A stretch of 64,000 bases of DNA from Montifringilla adamsi (lineage: Eukaryota > Chordata > Aves > Passeriformes > Passeridae), in assembly GCA_017590115.1 (NCBI GenBank), contig JAGGNK010008781.1, positions 5,993,371-6,057,370 on the forward strand, read 5' to 3'. Positions within the stretch are counted from its first letter, which is position 1; each line of letters starts with the position of its first letter. Below the pieces are notes generated by a model. The model had not been told where the DNA came from and searched no databases. It saw only the letters and a list, made by a program, of their open reading frames with translations. Of this stretch, positions 23,046-33,869 are shown one piece after another. Both the position numbers and the translations under genes were made by a program.

Positions 23046-25304
23046 GTGAGTGATCCAGGCATCCTTTGAGGTGAGGGCTCCATCACAGCCCTCTCTGCTG
23101 GGCTTGCTGGATTTATTATCATCAGAGAAAAGCATTTGCTGTCAAACTGTGAAGAAGCAAAACCAGGATTGGCTTTACCTTGCACTTACAATCACCTGAC
23201 ACCCTGGCTGTGGCTGCTTGCTGTTTGCCTCAACCAGCTTAGGATAAGGGTGTAGTTTTTCAGCGTCATTTTTATTCTTTACTTTAAAAGCAGCTGAAGG
23301 AGGAAGCAAAGTGCTGGTGTGTGCTTCCTCCCGTGGGCACAGGTCACCAAATGTCTCACCCACTGGCTGCAGTGCAGGCAGAGCCCAAACACCCCTGCCA
23401 GGACACAGGACAGCCCTGCAGAGCAGTGGAAGGCACCAGTGGGGCTCTCCTCCTCTCCACCGTGCACAGTCCTCCTCCTGCACTGAAAAACCAAGGGGGA
23501 AACCTGACTGAGCCTGAAGCCTGAGCTGCCCCCAGCTCACAGAGGCAGCTGGGCTGGTGTGCTGGGCTGGCGTGGACAGACACTGCCGTCAGCCCGAGCA
23601 CAGCTCACGGCAGCACAGTTACATCTCTTAATTATTACCAGCCTAGCTCCCCCAATGTGCACATTTTTTCACAGTTACTAAATAAGTTAATCACTTCATG
23701 AACAAGGAAATCTGCAGATGCCTTTGAGGCTTTGTTAACACAGTGCCTAAGCCAGCTTTACACTCTCTTCTAATCCTCTTTAAGACCGTATGAGGCAGTG
23801 AAGTAGCCTATAATCAGTTTTTAAGGTTATAGACAATATCCCCACTCAAGCTGGTTGCCTAGAGCAACAGTGCAGGAACTGAATACTAGCAATGAGATTG
23901 GATTACTTGCCTTGTTTATTCATCCATATATATTTATCCTCTGCTCTGCCTACAGCAGAAGCAGGGATTTTTGTAGCCTGTGCCTTACACGTCTGGATGC
24001 GGAGCAGAATTTATGTAAAAAAATGCAGACAGGCTTCAAGAATTAATCTCCTTCCATTTCTGATTCTCTCCTTTCCCTCTCCACCTCAATACCTGAAGGT
24101 TCAAAACACTCCCAGAACTAAGATTGCCTGCAGTCTCTCAGCAGCAATAACAGCCTCCCACCGCTTCTCAAACACATGGAGGCAGAAAGCCCTCTTCCAC
24201 AAGAGCTGGCATCACCAGCAACATTTCAGCAGCCTGAGCTGCCTCCTGAGCTGGTGCCTGCTCACCAGCAGGAGCTGCTACTGCACTTCCACTGAGGACC
24301 TGTGCCAGCCTGACCCACAGGAAACCCCAGATACCGTTTGCATAAAGCACACTGCTCTGCATTTGAAAGAATTCAGTCTGTGTTCCTCTTTTGCTCAGAT
24401 ACAAGCATTCTGACTTCATCTTCTTCTCTGGAAAATTTGGATTTTCCCTCCAGCCAAAGCCACTTCCCTTTTGTACTTTAAACTTAGGCATAGATTTAAC
24501 CAGGCAGTGGGATTTTGGTATGCCTTCAGCCTCTCTGGAAATCCCAAAATGCACAGAGTCCTAGTGCTGCCATGCTTCTGCTCATCTGAGCCTTTTTGGA
24601 GTTCACACCTTCTGTATCAATCTAACCAATCTCTTCTATGCTAAAATACCTGCCTGGAGCTCTCTCCAACCACAGACTACACAGAAACCTTCAGATTTCA
24701 TGAACAGTCATGAACAGTAAAACTGAAAGGACTTTCTTCACCTCTCACATTCCCTGGAGCATGGCTGTGTTCTCTGGCCAGAGCTGACCTCTGCTGTGCA
24801 GCAAACACCATTTAGCAGAGTCACCTCTCAAAGAAGAAATAATTCACCCAGTTTCCTCCCACAATCAGAGCATCACATCCTCGTGCAGCCCTGGTACATG
24901 AGAGCTGGTTTTTATTGCACATCAACTCACTGAGGAGCTGGTGTGGGCAGCTCTTGGGGAAAGAGGGGCTGTGGGAAGGCACAACGAAGGACCAAGTCTC
25001 AGGGGGACTGACACACACTTCTTCACATTATCTGGGATATTTCACTTAGTAACTCATTTCTTTACCAGTAAAATGTTGTATTCATTCAAGCAAACAGAGG
25101 TTTGACACAAAATTGTTGAGAAACCAATTTGTAGAGATGCAAGTGAATGGCAGATGAATTACGGGGATGGTTATGGCTGTTAGCAAAGAAGGTGAGGGGA
25201 TATGAGGCTGCTCCTAGGAAGGAAATCTAAAAAAAGAGTTCAAGACACTTCATTTCAGGACAAGACTGTTAAAATCAAAGGCCTCATTTTGGGAAGGATG
25301 AAAT

Positions 25305-25436
25305 GTATCCCTGAAGTCAGCTGGTAAAGCATGATGCTAATAATGCCAAGGTCATGGGTTCTGATGGTTCACTCAAAGAAGAGCTGGACTCAGTGTTTGT
25401 TATGGGTCCCTTCCAACTCAGAACATTCTGTGATAA
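25305..25436 (+). mobile_element. TguSINE1-like SINE (tRNA-Ile head, CR1 tail)
   Basis: The head (about 25312-25365) reads as a degraded tRNA-Ile gene. TCAGCTGGTAAAGCATGATG matches the D-arm and A-box region. TGCTAATAATGCC matches the tRNA-Ile(AAU) anticodon arm. AAGGTCATGGGTTC matches the variable loop and T-arm, with a small deletion after the B-box. The tail (about 25366-25435) matches the CR1 3' end, including GAGCTGGACTC, GGGTCCCTTCCAACTCAGAA and ATTCTGTGAT. This tRNA-Ile plus CR1 architecture is that of TguSINE1, known from passerine birds. It would have been mobilised in trans by CR1 LINEs. The damage indicates an old insertion. Confidence 0.82.
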
Positions 25437-25623
25437 TATTTTCAAAAATAAACTTTTTGGCTTCTCTGTTTGAAGTGGTTTTGTAGCTCACACTAAAAGC
25501 CACCTAAATTAAGAGGAAAAGCAGGTGGTAAATAACCCCATATCAAAATAAGACTGCTTCATTTTTTGACCTAATCGACATTCCAGGTTGACCTGAAAGT
25601 TTTAAATTTCACTGAAAAAACTG

Positions 25624-25727
25624 AAAACAAAACAAAACAAAAAAAAAAAAACAAAAAAAACCAAACAAACAAAAAAAAAAAAAAACCAAAAAAAAACAAA
25701 AAAAACAAAAAAAACAAAAAAAAAAAA
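25624..25727. repeat. A-rich tract with AAAAC/AAACC units
   Basis: Roughly 100 bases of A interrupted by single C or CC, partly (AAAAC)n-like. It lies about 190 bases after the SINE but is not its tail, because CR1-derived tails are not poly(A). No body of a poly(A) retroposon is recognisable upstream. Confidence 0.9.
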
Positions 25728-26154
25728 TCTGTCTCAATCTGACATTAACTGTTTTTACCCACCCATCCCACCTTGAAACCTGTCTTTGGTTTCTGCACTA
25801 CAAGATCAGCAATTCTCACACATTATTTCTTGGTTTCTTGCATCACTCCCCCAGTAGGTAATGCACAGCCCAAGAGGTGTTTGACTCTCTACCAGGTGTC
25901 TGTAAAGTCTCTCCCACGGTGGGATTTGGTGCCACATGCTGCCTCTGCTTTTCCCAAATCCTCAGAAAATGAGGAGGCAAATATGGGAGCCCTTGTCCTG
26001 CCCCAGGCCCCTGTGCCCCTCTCCATGGGCTTCCCTGCAGATGGCACTGCAGGAGCATCTGAGACCCCCAGAGCTGACAGGAGCCTCTGCATCCTCCACC
26101 CCCTGCCTTATCCCCTGCACTCACATCATTTCCTTGGCCTACTTTCTATTTAGG

Positions 26155-26167
26155 TTTTTTTTTTTTT
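26155..26167. repeat. Poly(T) run, 13 bases
   Basis: A simple homopolymer directly before the FOX/GATA motif cluster. Confidence 0.75.
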
Positions 26168-26171
26168 CCTC

Positions 26172-26280
26172 CCAGAGAAATTATTTATCATAGGGATTGC
26201 CAGCGCCTAATAAACATCCCTCCAAGAATAAATTTGTTTATCTAAGGTATTTTATTATGCTGCCTCAGATAAAAGAGAGG
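26172..26280. promoter_or_regulatory. Candidate enhancer: FOX/GATA/HOX motif cluster
   Basis: Within about 100 bases there is TTTATCATAG (GATA in reverse or HOX-like), GCGCCTAATAAACATCC (retained CpG, FOX-type ATAAACA), TTTGTTTATCTAAGG (overlapping FOX and GATA sites), TTTTATTATG and CAGATAAAAG (GATA). This is a tight composite cluster in repeat-free DNA. Function is inferred. Confidence 0.33.
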
Positions 26281-27087
26281 GGGAAAAAATCCTCCCCAGA
26301 ATATTTTGACTGTGCAAACAGTGGAAGAGCAGTGTCCTTGAGCACAATTTTCAAAGGGGAGGTATGTCAGAAGCCATTTCAGCTGTTAAGGAATGAGTTA
26401 TCTTTCAAATGAACAAAAAGAGGTGGCAGCACAGGCCCTGGCAACTGATCCAGTGTGACAGAGACAGATTTGAGAACCTCAAAGCATTTTGTTCCAGGGG
26501 CTGCACTGGCTGTCCTCCTGTTTCACCTTCTGTTTTCATCCAGACTGGGTGGCAGGGGAGGAAGGTGGAAGCATTTTAAATTCAGATTGCACAGGTTCAA
26601 GTCGCAACACGAGACAGCAGGTCACGGAAAATCAGGATTTCTGTCACTCAATCCCAGGGTGGTTCCTGCCTCTGCCTCACCCCCCTCCCTCTGCAGGAGC
26701 AGGGGCTGTGTCTCTGTGCTGATGAGCAGCACACAGCCAGCAGATCTGCTGCACCAGGCAGGCTCCCCACGCCACAAAGCCATCGAGTAACACCAGCTGG
26801 GTCCCTGGCAAGAGCAGCCCTGGGCTGTGAGAGGAGATAATGCAGTGAAAGGAATGCTTATTAGAAGCAGGAAGCCTGACAGTAGGATTTCTCATCCCAA
26901 ATACAAGGTTTGCAGCAGTATAAATAATGCATGTCAATTGCCAGCATCCTGAAAATTAGTTAAAGTAGGTTAGGAGGGGGAAAAAGGGAAAAAAAAATAT
27001 TCACAGTGCAATGCTCTCCATTGGAAGGGAGTTAGCTGCTTGTAAGGGGCCAGCATGGAAAGAGGGGGCGGTAATTAAAACAAAACC

Positions 27088-27112
27088 TTTTTTTTTTCTT
27101 TTCTTTTTTTTT
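27088..27112. repeat. T-rich (TTTTC) tract
   Basis: Runs of T broken by single C bases, followed by GCATGAG. Simple low-complexity sequence. Confidence 0.8.
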
Positions 27113-28819
27113 GCATGAGAATCTGTTAGCAAGAGATAGAATATTTTGCAAGTTGTTGGACTCAACCCTTTAGCTTCTTGCTCTGCCTTGAACGTGAATG
27201 GCAAATCCTGTACCTTGGGCTGGAGCAGGTCACCCAGAGCTCTGCCTGGCTCTCACTCCAAGAAAGCACCTGGGAATCTGCTGCCCACAGCTCCAGCACT
27301 GCTCAGGGATGGGGCAGTGTTTCCTTGAGGATCCACCCTGCCCTGAGAGCTCAATCCCCTCATAAGTCACGGTCAGGGAGCAGGAGGTGGTGTTCCAAAG
27401 CTCTGCAAAGCTTTCACTGAATTGGTCCTTTCAGACCTCTGGATTCTGCAGATTTCTGCCAGAACCTTCAGCACCTGAAGGAGGGAAGAGTCTTTGGCTG
27501 CTCCTCTCACCCACTGGGCACTGCCCCAGTCCAGCACTGCTCTCCAAAGCCCACAAATCCAGAGCCAAGGGGAACTGCCCATGCTGGGCTGGCCCAGGGG
27601 AAGCAGGACCTGCTGGGAGAAGAGCTGGCAGCAAGCCACCCACCATGGAAATGCAAAGGACAGGCATGAAATGCACCAAATCCTCACTCTCTGTAGTGTT
27701 TTCAATGAATTTCATCTTCGTTTTGGCTGACAGGATTTGCCAGTGAAGTGTTGAATGCCCACAGCACTGCTGCTAGGAGCATCCTTTCTGCACATTGCTG
27801 CTTGAGTTGAACCCACCTGCAGCTTCTGCAAAAACAGTGAATTTTGGATTTTCCTCATCTTCCTCCAAGAGCAATTTGAGCACTGCAGATACCTCAGCAC
27901 ACAGGAGGCCAGCAGCTCCCTCTGACTTGTCAAAAGCAATTTCATTACCAGCAGCAATTCAAGCAATGAGTTGTCCTCTTCAGATCTATCCAAATTCCAG
28001 ATCCCACCAAACTCCCCCTCCCTCAGCTGCAATCTTCCTCCTAATCTAATAATAATCCCACCAGTAATAAAGCACAGCCATGCTGGTAGAATGCTTCCCT
28101 GCTAAAATGCCTCTGTGCACACCAGTGATGACCTCTGTGGAACTGCTACGCTTAAATAAACATCCTCAAAAAATAAATCTGAAAACCCTGCATCTTTTTC
28201 CATTTCATTTTGATCACCATGGCTGACTTCCAGCTCCTCTGTCTAAGCACACAGGCCTTTGGAAAATACCAGATATCATGAAAAAATAGTCCCCAAGGAA
28301 AGCTAAGCACTAAGCCAGTGATTGCCTCAAATAATCACCATATGCATGAAAACATACATCTTTCTGCACATGGCACCAAACCCTTCACTCCTGCTGGACC
28401 ACACATTTGTCTTCACACAAATTTTCCAGGACTGAACTCCCCTTCAAACACACAGGATAGCACTGCCTGCTCCTCCAGGCAAGAGCATGTCTTCATCACA
28501 GTGTCTGGTAGATCTGTCAGCATCACAGGAATTAAAAGCTCAGGCTCCATCACAGCTGGGTTCTCCAGAGACTAAAACTCCTTACAGCATGGGAAGCAAT
28601 TTGACTCAGAAAATACAGAAATGTCCCCATCTGGCTTCCTGTCTGTCCTGACCCAAACTTTGGATGCCATTCAAAAACACATCAGGGATCCAGAAAACTG
28701 CTGGAGCTGCCTCTTTCACATTGAAACAAAGTGTCCATTCAAAACACAGTATTTTCTGGTTTTCCCTGTTACTTCTAGAGGATAAAGTTGCATGAAAAAC
28801 AAACGGGAATTAGGGAGAA

Positions 28820-28842
28820 TTTTTTTTTTTTTTTTTTTTTTT
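28820..28842. repeat. Poly(T) run, 23 bases
   Basis: An uninterrupted homopolymer of 23 T. No adjacent retroposon body was recognised on the minus strand. Confidence 0.9.
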
Positions 28843-29534
28843 AATGAGGAACCTATGATTTTTGTCTGCAAAGGCCAAAGCATTCAGCATGAGAAAGGAC
28901 AGAAGATGTCACACATGGCAGGATATCTTCTCCTGAGCTGAGTTGTGACCACTTTGGCTTTTTCCCTAGGAAGGGCTGTAGGTATTCACTAGATCCCAAC
29001 ACTTTTTGCAGTCAAATTAAAGTGTTTTGGTTGGGAAGCTCTTTTCAGCTGGGTCACATGCTCTTTGCTGTTAATCCATTCAAGCTGCACTTTGCAAAAA
29101 AACAGGGCAAAGCCCCTCCAGGCTTTGCTTCACATTTCCAACCAGAAGGGTGAATTTACAGAGCCCGGGCATGCACTTGATTCCAGGGACTGGTGAGGGT
29201 TACAAACCACCTTTTATACTCTTTCAAAGGACAGCCAGACCCTGGTGCTAACATAAGATAAATGTTAATGCAGATGACCAACAGAACTGCCCAATCCATC
29301 AGCCAGCCCAAGCACACCAGTGAAAGGCATCACAGGGTTGGTACAAACCAACAGCAAAAATACCAACCAGAGTACCAAAAAAACTAAATACGTGGCTGAA
29401 GAGAAGCCTGTTTTAGCTTTTCGATGGGATCAAGCCCCATAAGACAAAGCAAAGGCATGTTTTTAGGTGTTTCCTGGGCAGGAAAGCACCTGGATTGCAT
29501 CTCAGGAGGCTGCACTCAGTTCCTGGTTATGTCA

Positions 29535-29690
29535 AGCCTCCCAAGCAACTGTCTTTGCTCCCCCTCTGTAAAATAGCAATAATAATTCCTCCCATCTCCT
29601 ATGCCCATTTCTATTAAGACTGAGCTGTGCATGGCAAAGACCATCTCTCACAATGGGTAGTAGATACAGCAGGTGGAATAATTCACCTTC
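29535..29690 (-). mobile_element. Ancient amniote SINE/LINE relic (MIR / CR1-L3-like)
   Basis: The left part, CCCTCTGTAAAATAGCAATA then ATAATTCCTCCC, matches the MIR-type antisense signature TCATCTGTAAAATGGGGATAATAATACC. The right part, TATTAAGACTGAGCTGTGCA then TGGCAAAGACCATCTCTCAC, resembles the CR1/L3-like 3' segment with the GGGCAGGGACCATCTCTCAC signature. Both signatures in order over about 150 bases make chance unlikely. The copy is highly diverged. Exact family and edges need a repeat-library comparison. Confidence 0.55.
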
Positions 29691-29699
29691 CCCACTTGT

Positions 29700-32600
29700 C
29701 TGCTGAGATGCTTTTAAGATAAAACTGAATGACAATAGTGTAACTGAGTTCATTTTCCACTTAAAAGAGAAGTCTCTCATCACAATACTGCAAAGCTTTG
29801 TAGTGATTGTGCTTCCTGTGCTGTTTCATAAAAACAGTGTTCAGGGAAATGTGTATCATGATAAATACACATGTTAAAATTCCATTTATATGTTACTTTA
29901 TGACAAGTTCAAAAGCAGAGATTCTAGCATTGGGACCAGATACATTTCATAGCACAGACTATATCTAATAGAGTTGTAATCACTGGAAAATTTTGTGGGA
30001 TTTGGAACAGAGTACAGATAACCTTCAACAGGTAGAGAAGAACATAAACCAGCCTCGTGTGACTGGGCTCACCATTCCCAAACAGGCACTGGGGGATGAG
30101 CAGGCTCTTAAGTCTTTTCTCCTATTTGCTTAGGGAGCCTGGTTTGAATTCTTAATTTCCAGTGATCAAGTACAGATTTTTTTGCTTAAGCAGAACAAAT
30201 AAAATCCTAATATGAAAATTGCTCAGTCAGTGGAGCCTCCCAGCCAGCAGAGGTGTAGGATTGCTCCTTGCCTGCTGCAGACTGGTTGCCTTACGTGCCC
30301 CTACAGTGCTGTGTATTGAGTACAGTAATTACAGCACTTCCTTCCCATCTGGGACTCAGTCCAAAGGCATTTTACCAAGTAACAATGCTTTCTCTATTCA
30401 CCCTCTTCAGAACAGAATAGCATTGTTTAGTTAAAGTGGGCTTCCAGCCAGAAGAAGGTCAATCATAACAAAGTACTGACATTAAGATAAAGGCTAAATC
30501 TATGCTTTATGAAAAGTATCCAACCCTTGACAGTTGGCACTTGAGTGACAAGTCTGCACTGGGGGTGTTTCATGTACTTAGCTTTTGTAATTTGGGCAGT
30601 GTTCGATTTCACATTTGTGTTTATTTATTGCAAACCACTGAATCACCCTCCAGGTTTTCTCAATTTTTCTCTTAAGGAAAATACAATGTTCTATTGCAAT
30701 TAAGTAAACAAAGTTGGTTTTAACATACACTTTAAAAAAACATTGATTTTTGAGCCTGACAGTGGCTCAGCTTGTTTACAGTTGACAGTCTCAGGCATTT
30801 TCCCTGTGGTTCTCTGCATGGTAATTGTGCAGTACAAAAGAGCTGACATTGTCTGGTCTCCTTTTTTTCGTGCTGTCTGCAAGGAAAGCGATCTCTAATA
30901 AAGCTGTAATAGTGAGAATATCTTTCCAGCTATCACACCCCTGCAGATTAATGCAGCTTTTTTTATTTCTACTTTTCTTCTTTAAAGCAGCCCCCCCTGA
31001 CATTTGATCTGAACTTCCCCTGGTGTTTCCCCTCTGTGCTTTGATACACACTGCTCTCCTATCAGTTCTCCAACAAGTCTCTGGTATCTGGATAGTATCC
31101 TCCAGAGCACTTGTTTGAAGTTTTGCTGTGTCTTATCTTTCAGTCTCTCCATAACTGAGCATTTTTTGCTCCTTCAGTGTAGGATTAACCTTCTTGGCTA
31201 ATTTTCCATCTCCTCTAATGCAGTGGGTTTTGAATTGAGATCCAAGAGAGGACAGTAACAAGTTTAAAACCCTAGACCAGAGCTGGGAGGATAATTTCCT
31301 CTACAGTTTCTTGTTTAACCTTATGTGTATCATTTGACATCACCATGGCTTCCATTCCCATCTATCAAAGAGGACAATTGTTTCATTTAGTCTAGCTTTT
31401 TTTTAAGGTGACAGGGGTTGCACACATCCCAGCACAGTGGAGCCCCAGGTGATCTGGGGTTTCTAGCTGCCAGTGTCATAAAACCAACACAGAGCACTTG
31501 CAGAGCATCCTTCAGTGATGCTGTGTAGCAGTTTTGTTCTCTGATAAACACCCTGCAGACACATGGAGCCTGTGACAAGAGAAAAGGTTCACAAAGAACA
31601 ACTGCTTACCACGCTGTCACCACCCTCCTATTGCCAAAGGGGCTTCTATTAAAAATGAGAATATATTTTTGAAATATGAGGTTTTGTGATCCACAATGTA
31701 CTGGCCAAATAGTTAATCCATGCCTCTGTCCAAAACTCCTCCATTGCCTCTCATATAATCCTCATTTAAGTACTCTCTATACACTTTCTAATGTTTTCCC
31801 CCTGCAGGCAGTAAAAGAAGAATTAACACCTCAATATTACAGTCAAAGGCACATTTCAGACCCAGATTGCTAAAAAGTTTAGGGGACAACTCCTACTGAT
31901 CTCAACTGCCTTGCACAAGAGCTGCAGCTAAGCAAGAAATCAGTAACAGCTCCCAGGAGCTGCTGGTCTGTCACTTCATGGACATCCCTCCTGCCCCCAG
32001 GCAGTTCTCTCTTGAAATATTCCAGGGCCTAGTACTCCAGCCAAAGGTGTTAAGGAGAAGGAGGTACTGCTTCTTGTTAAGACAAGACAGGAGAAAATAA
32101 ACTTCCAGGCACTGAGTCTGTTCAGACCTGTCAGATAAAGACATTTCTGCCAGCTTATCAGAGCTGGGTAAGAGCTGTCAGTGATTTAATGCAGGATGGT
32201 CTGTTTCCCCACAAACCTTACAGCTCTTATATCCTTAAACCACTGTAATTCATTTTGAATAATTTATTCCTCCTCCTTCCTGCAAACCTAGAAGTACATT
32301 AAAATATTAATTTAAAATATGCATGTTGAGGAATGGTGGGGAAGAGAGGAGAGGAAGGCACATGTGCACTGGGGGAGGATTGCACTTCTCTGCCTTGCAC
32401 TGGGGTCTCATCAGTCAAACCACCCCAACAGCCCCTGCACACCCCCTGTTCTGCTGGAATTCACTGAGCCCTGCTCCCTTCCAAGCAGACACAAATCCTC
32501 ATCACAGAAACCATGCTGGTACCAGCCCAAAGCCCTCCTGAGAGCGTGTGCTAAGCACAGCCCAGAGAGATGAAACCATCCTTCATCTGTGCACACAGAG

Positions 32601-32775
32601 CCTTGCAGGGGCTGGCCAGGACAGGGTTAATGAGGCTGCACATGATGCCTGGGATAACTGCAGCTTGTGGCACACTCTGTTGTCTGCTGGCTCCAGTCTC
32701 CAAGCTAGTTAAACTGGTTTCATTTGTCAGAACTAAAATTAACTCACACAGATTCTCAACGTTATCTTAATTTGC
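29700..32775. other. No gene or repeat recognised
   Basis: Ordinary non-coding DNA. A nested inverted repeat sits at 29849-29872. A minus-strand exon-like interval at 31610-31645 is annotated separately. Frames in 32319-32596 on both strands show no recognisable domain. Confidence 0.5.
31610..31645 (-). other. Exon-like interval, 36 nt (minus strand)
   Basis: Read on the minus strand, a pyrimidine-rich acceptor (ATTCTCATTTTTAATAG) is followed 36 bases later by the donor GCGTG|GTAAGC. One frame is open. The evidence is no stronger than expected from chance pairs in 64 kb. Confidence 0.1.
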
Positions 32776-32784
32776 TAAATTCTA

Positions 32785-32962
32785 CAGTTCAACCTAGATT
32801 ATCCAAACTTCAATTATCCAAAACTCCTTGGTATTCAAAACAGGGTCAAGTCTCTTGACATCCATTAAGTACATTGAAAATTCCCTCAGTTATCAGAGAC
32901 CTCATTTATATGAACATATTCCATATCCCCAATGGTTTTTATATAATTGAGGCTGAATGTCA
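32785..32962. mobile_element. Tigger/pogo-like MITE relic
   Basis: The left end, CAGTTCAACCTAGATTATCC, is followed by repeated ATTATCCAAA-type units and then AACAGGGTCAAG. This is the layout of Tigger/pogo-family termini (CAGTTGAACCTCGATTATCCGAA-type). The right end, read in reverse complement as CATTCAGCCTCAATTATATA, is an imperfect inverted copy of the left end. TA precedes the left CAG (32783-32784) and another TA occurs close to the right end (32964-32965), fitting TA target duplication. Many expected CpGs have decayed to TpG/CpA. At about 178 bases with no frame it is a non-autonomous, ancient copy. Confidence 0.55.
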
Positions 32963-33047
32963 GTAAGGTTTTGATTTCAGGATATTTTGACTGATAATTG
33001 AAACTTCCAGAGATAGCAATTATTTCACTGTATTATTTTTGGCTGCC

Positions 33048-33062
33048 TTTTTTTTTTTTTTT
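33048..33062. repeat. Poly(T) run, 15 bases
   Basis: A simple homopolymer downstream of the MITE relic. Unlikely to be part of it. Confidence 0.8.
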
Positions 33063-33649
33063 CCTGTCCTGAGAAATCTATTTTATTAAATACTGAAATT
33101 CTGACTCAAAACTCCTTTTGACATGCCACCAAGCACTTCCAGACCTTCAACACCACCTGAATGCATCACACTGCTCACTGCAGGAGCTCCTGCAGGCTCT
33201 GAGTGAGCTGGGAGTGAAGCACAGGGAAAGGGGGTGCCTTGGGGGCTCTTGGATTTCTCCTCCAGTGGGCAGGAGATGGGAGCTGGGGTGGGCTCACATC
33301 AACCACAGAATTTACAGTCACACTTGGCTTAGCCCATTGAGCTGACTGCACCTTGAAATGGAAGTTTTAGCACATCACAAGGAACACAGAGAAGGTCTCA
33401 AATGCAGGTTTGATAACTGAACCTCAGCCCCTGCAATATCAGGCCAGTGCCCAGCCAAAGACTGCCCTCCTGCATGCTTAACTGGGATGCTCCCTGCATA
33501 AGCATCTGACTCTGCAAGTTGTTCCATGGGTACCTAAATAATTTTTCTGTAGCTAAATGCAGACAGAGACCAGCTCTGTTTTCAACCAGTGAGACAAATT
33601 TCATTTAGTACACAGAAAAATGTGTCCAAAGCAAAATTAATATGAAATT

Positions 33650-33860
33650 CAAATGCTTACAAAATGTGAGGCTTACATAAATATTGCAAATCAACTCGTA
33701 TTACAATTTGCATTCCATAGTTATTTAATTTAAATATGATACATTGCTATGAGTATAGGGAAAGCAAAGTGTACATTGTGCACAAAACTCAAAATCTTTG
33801 TAGCTGTTTAAGCACTTCTGTCTTGCAAACAATTTGCATAATGCATGAACTAGAGATATT
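33650..33860. promoter_or_regulatory. Candidate AT-rich regulatory block with POU-type sites
   Basis: Very AT-rich and repeat-free. It contains octamer-like AATTTGCATAATGCATG (about 33829-33845), a second ATTTGCAT-like core (CAATTTGCATTCC, about 33705), a retained CpG in AACTCGTATTAC and several TTTAATTTAAAT cores. The pattern suits a POU/SOX enhancer, but AT richness alone raises chance matches. Confidence 0.25.
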
Positions 33861-33869
33861 GGTGTGGTG

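Larger units (their letters stand above)
20300..25290. other. No gene or young repeat recognised
   Basis: Long non-coding stretch of mixed composition with a slightly CpG-richer patch at 23430-23615 that is not a CpG island. It contains two exon-like intervals annotated separately. Frames at 23175-23540 (minus) and 23892-24413 (plus) have no recognisable domain. A 10-bp tandem, TCATGAACAG twice, lies near 24699-24718. Confidence 0.5.
26290..29520. other. No gene recognised; T homopolymers
   Basis: Mixed non-coding DNA. AT-rich segment 26830-26950 (ATAAATAATGCATGTCAAT) may be a weak regulatory block. GC-richer DNA at 27200-27650 has frames on both strands without a recognisable domain. T-rich tracts are at 27088-27112 and 28820-28842. 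Confidence 0.5.

Noticed and set aside
25312..25365. A functional tRNA-Ile gene
   Set aside because: The T-arm is broken, the acceptor stem does not pair, and the sequence runs straight into a CR1 3' end, so it is a SINE head rather than a tRNA gene.
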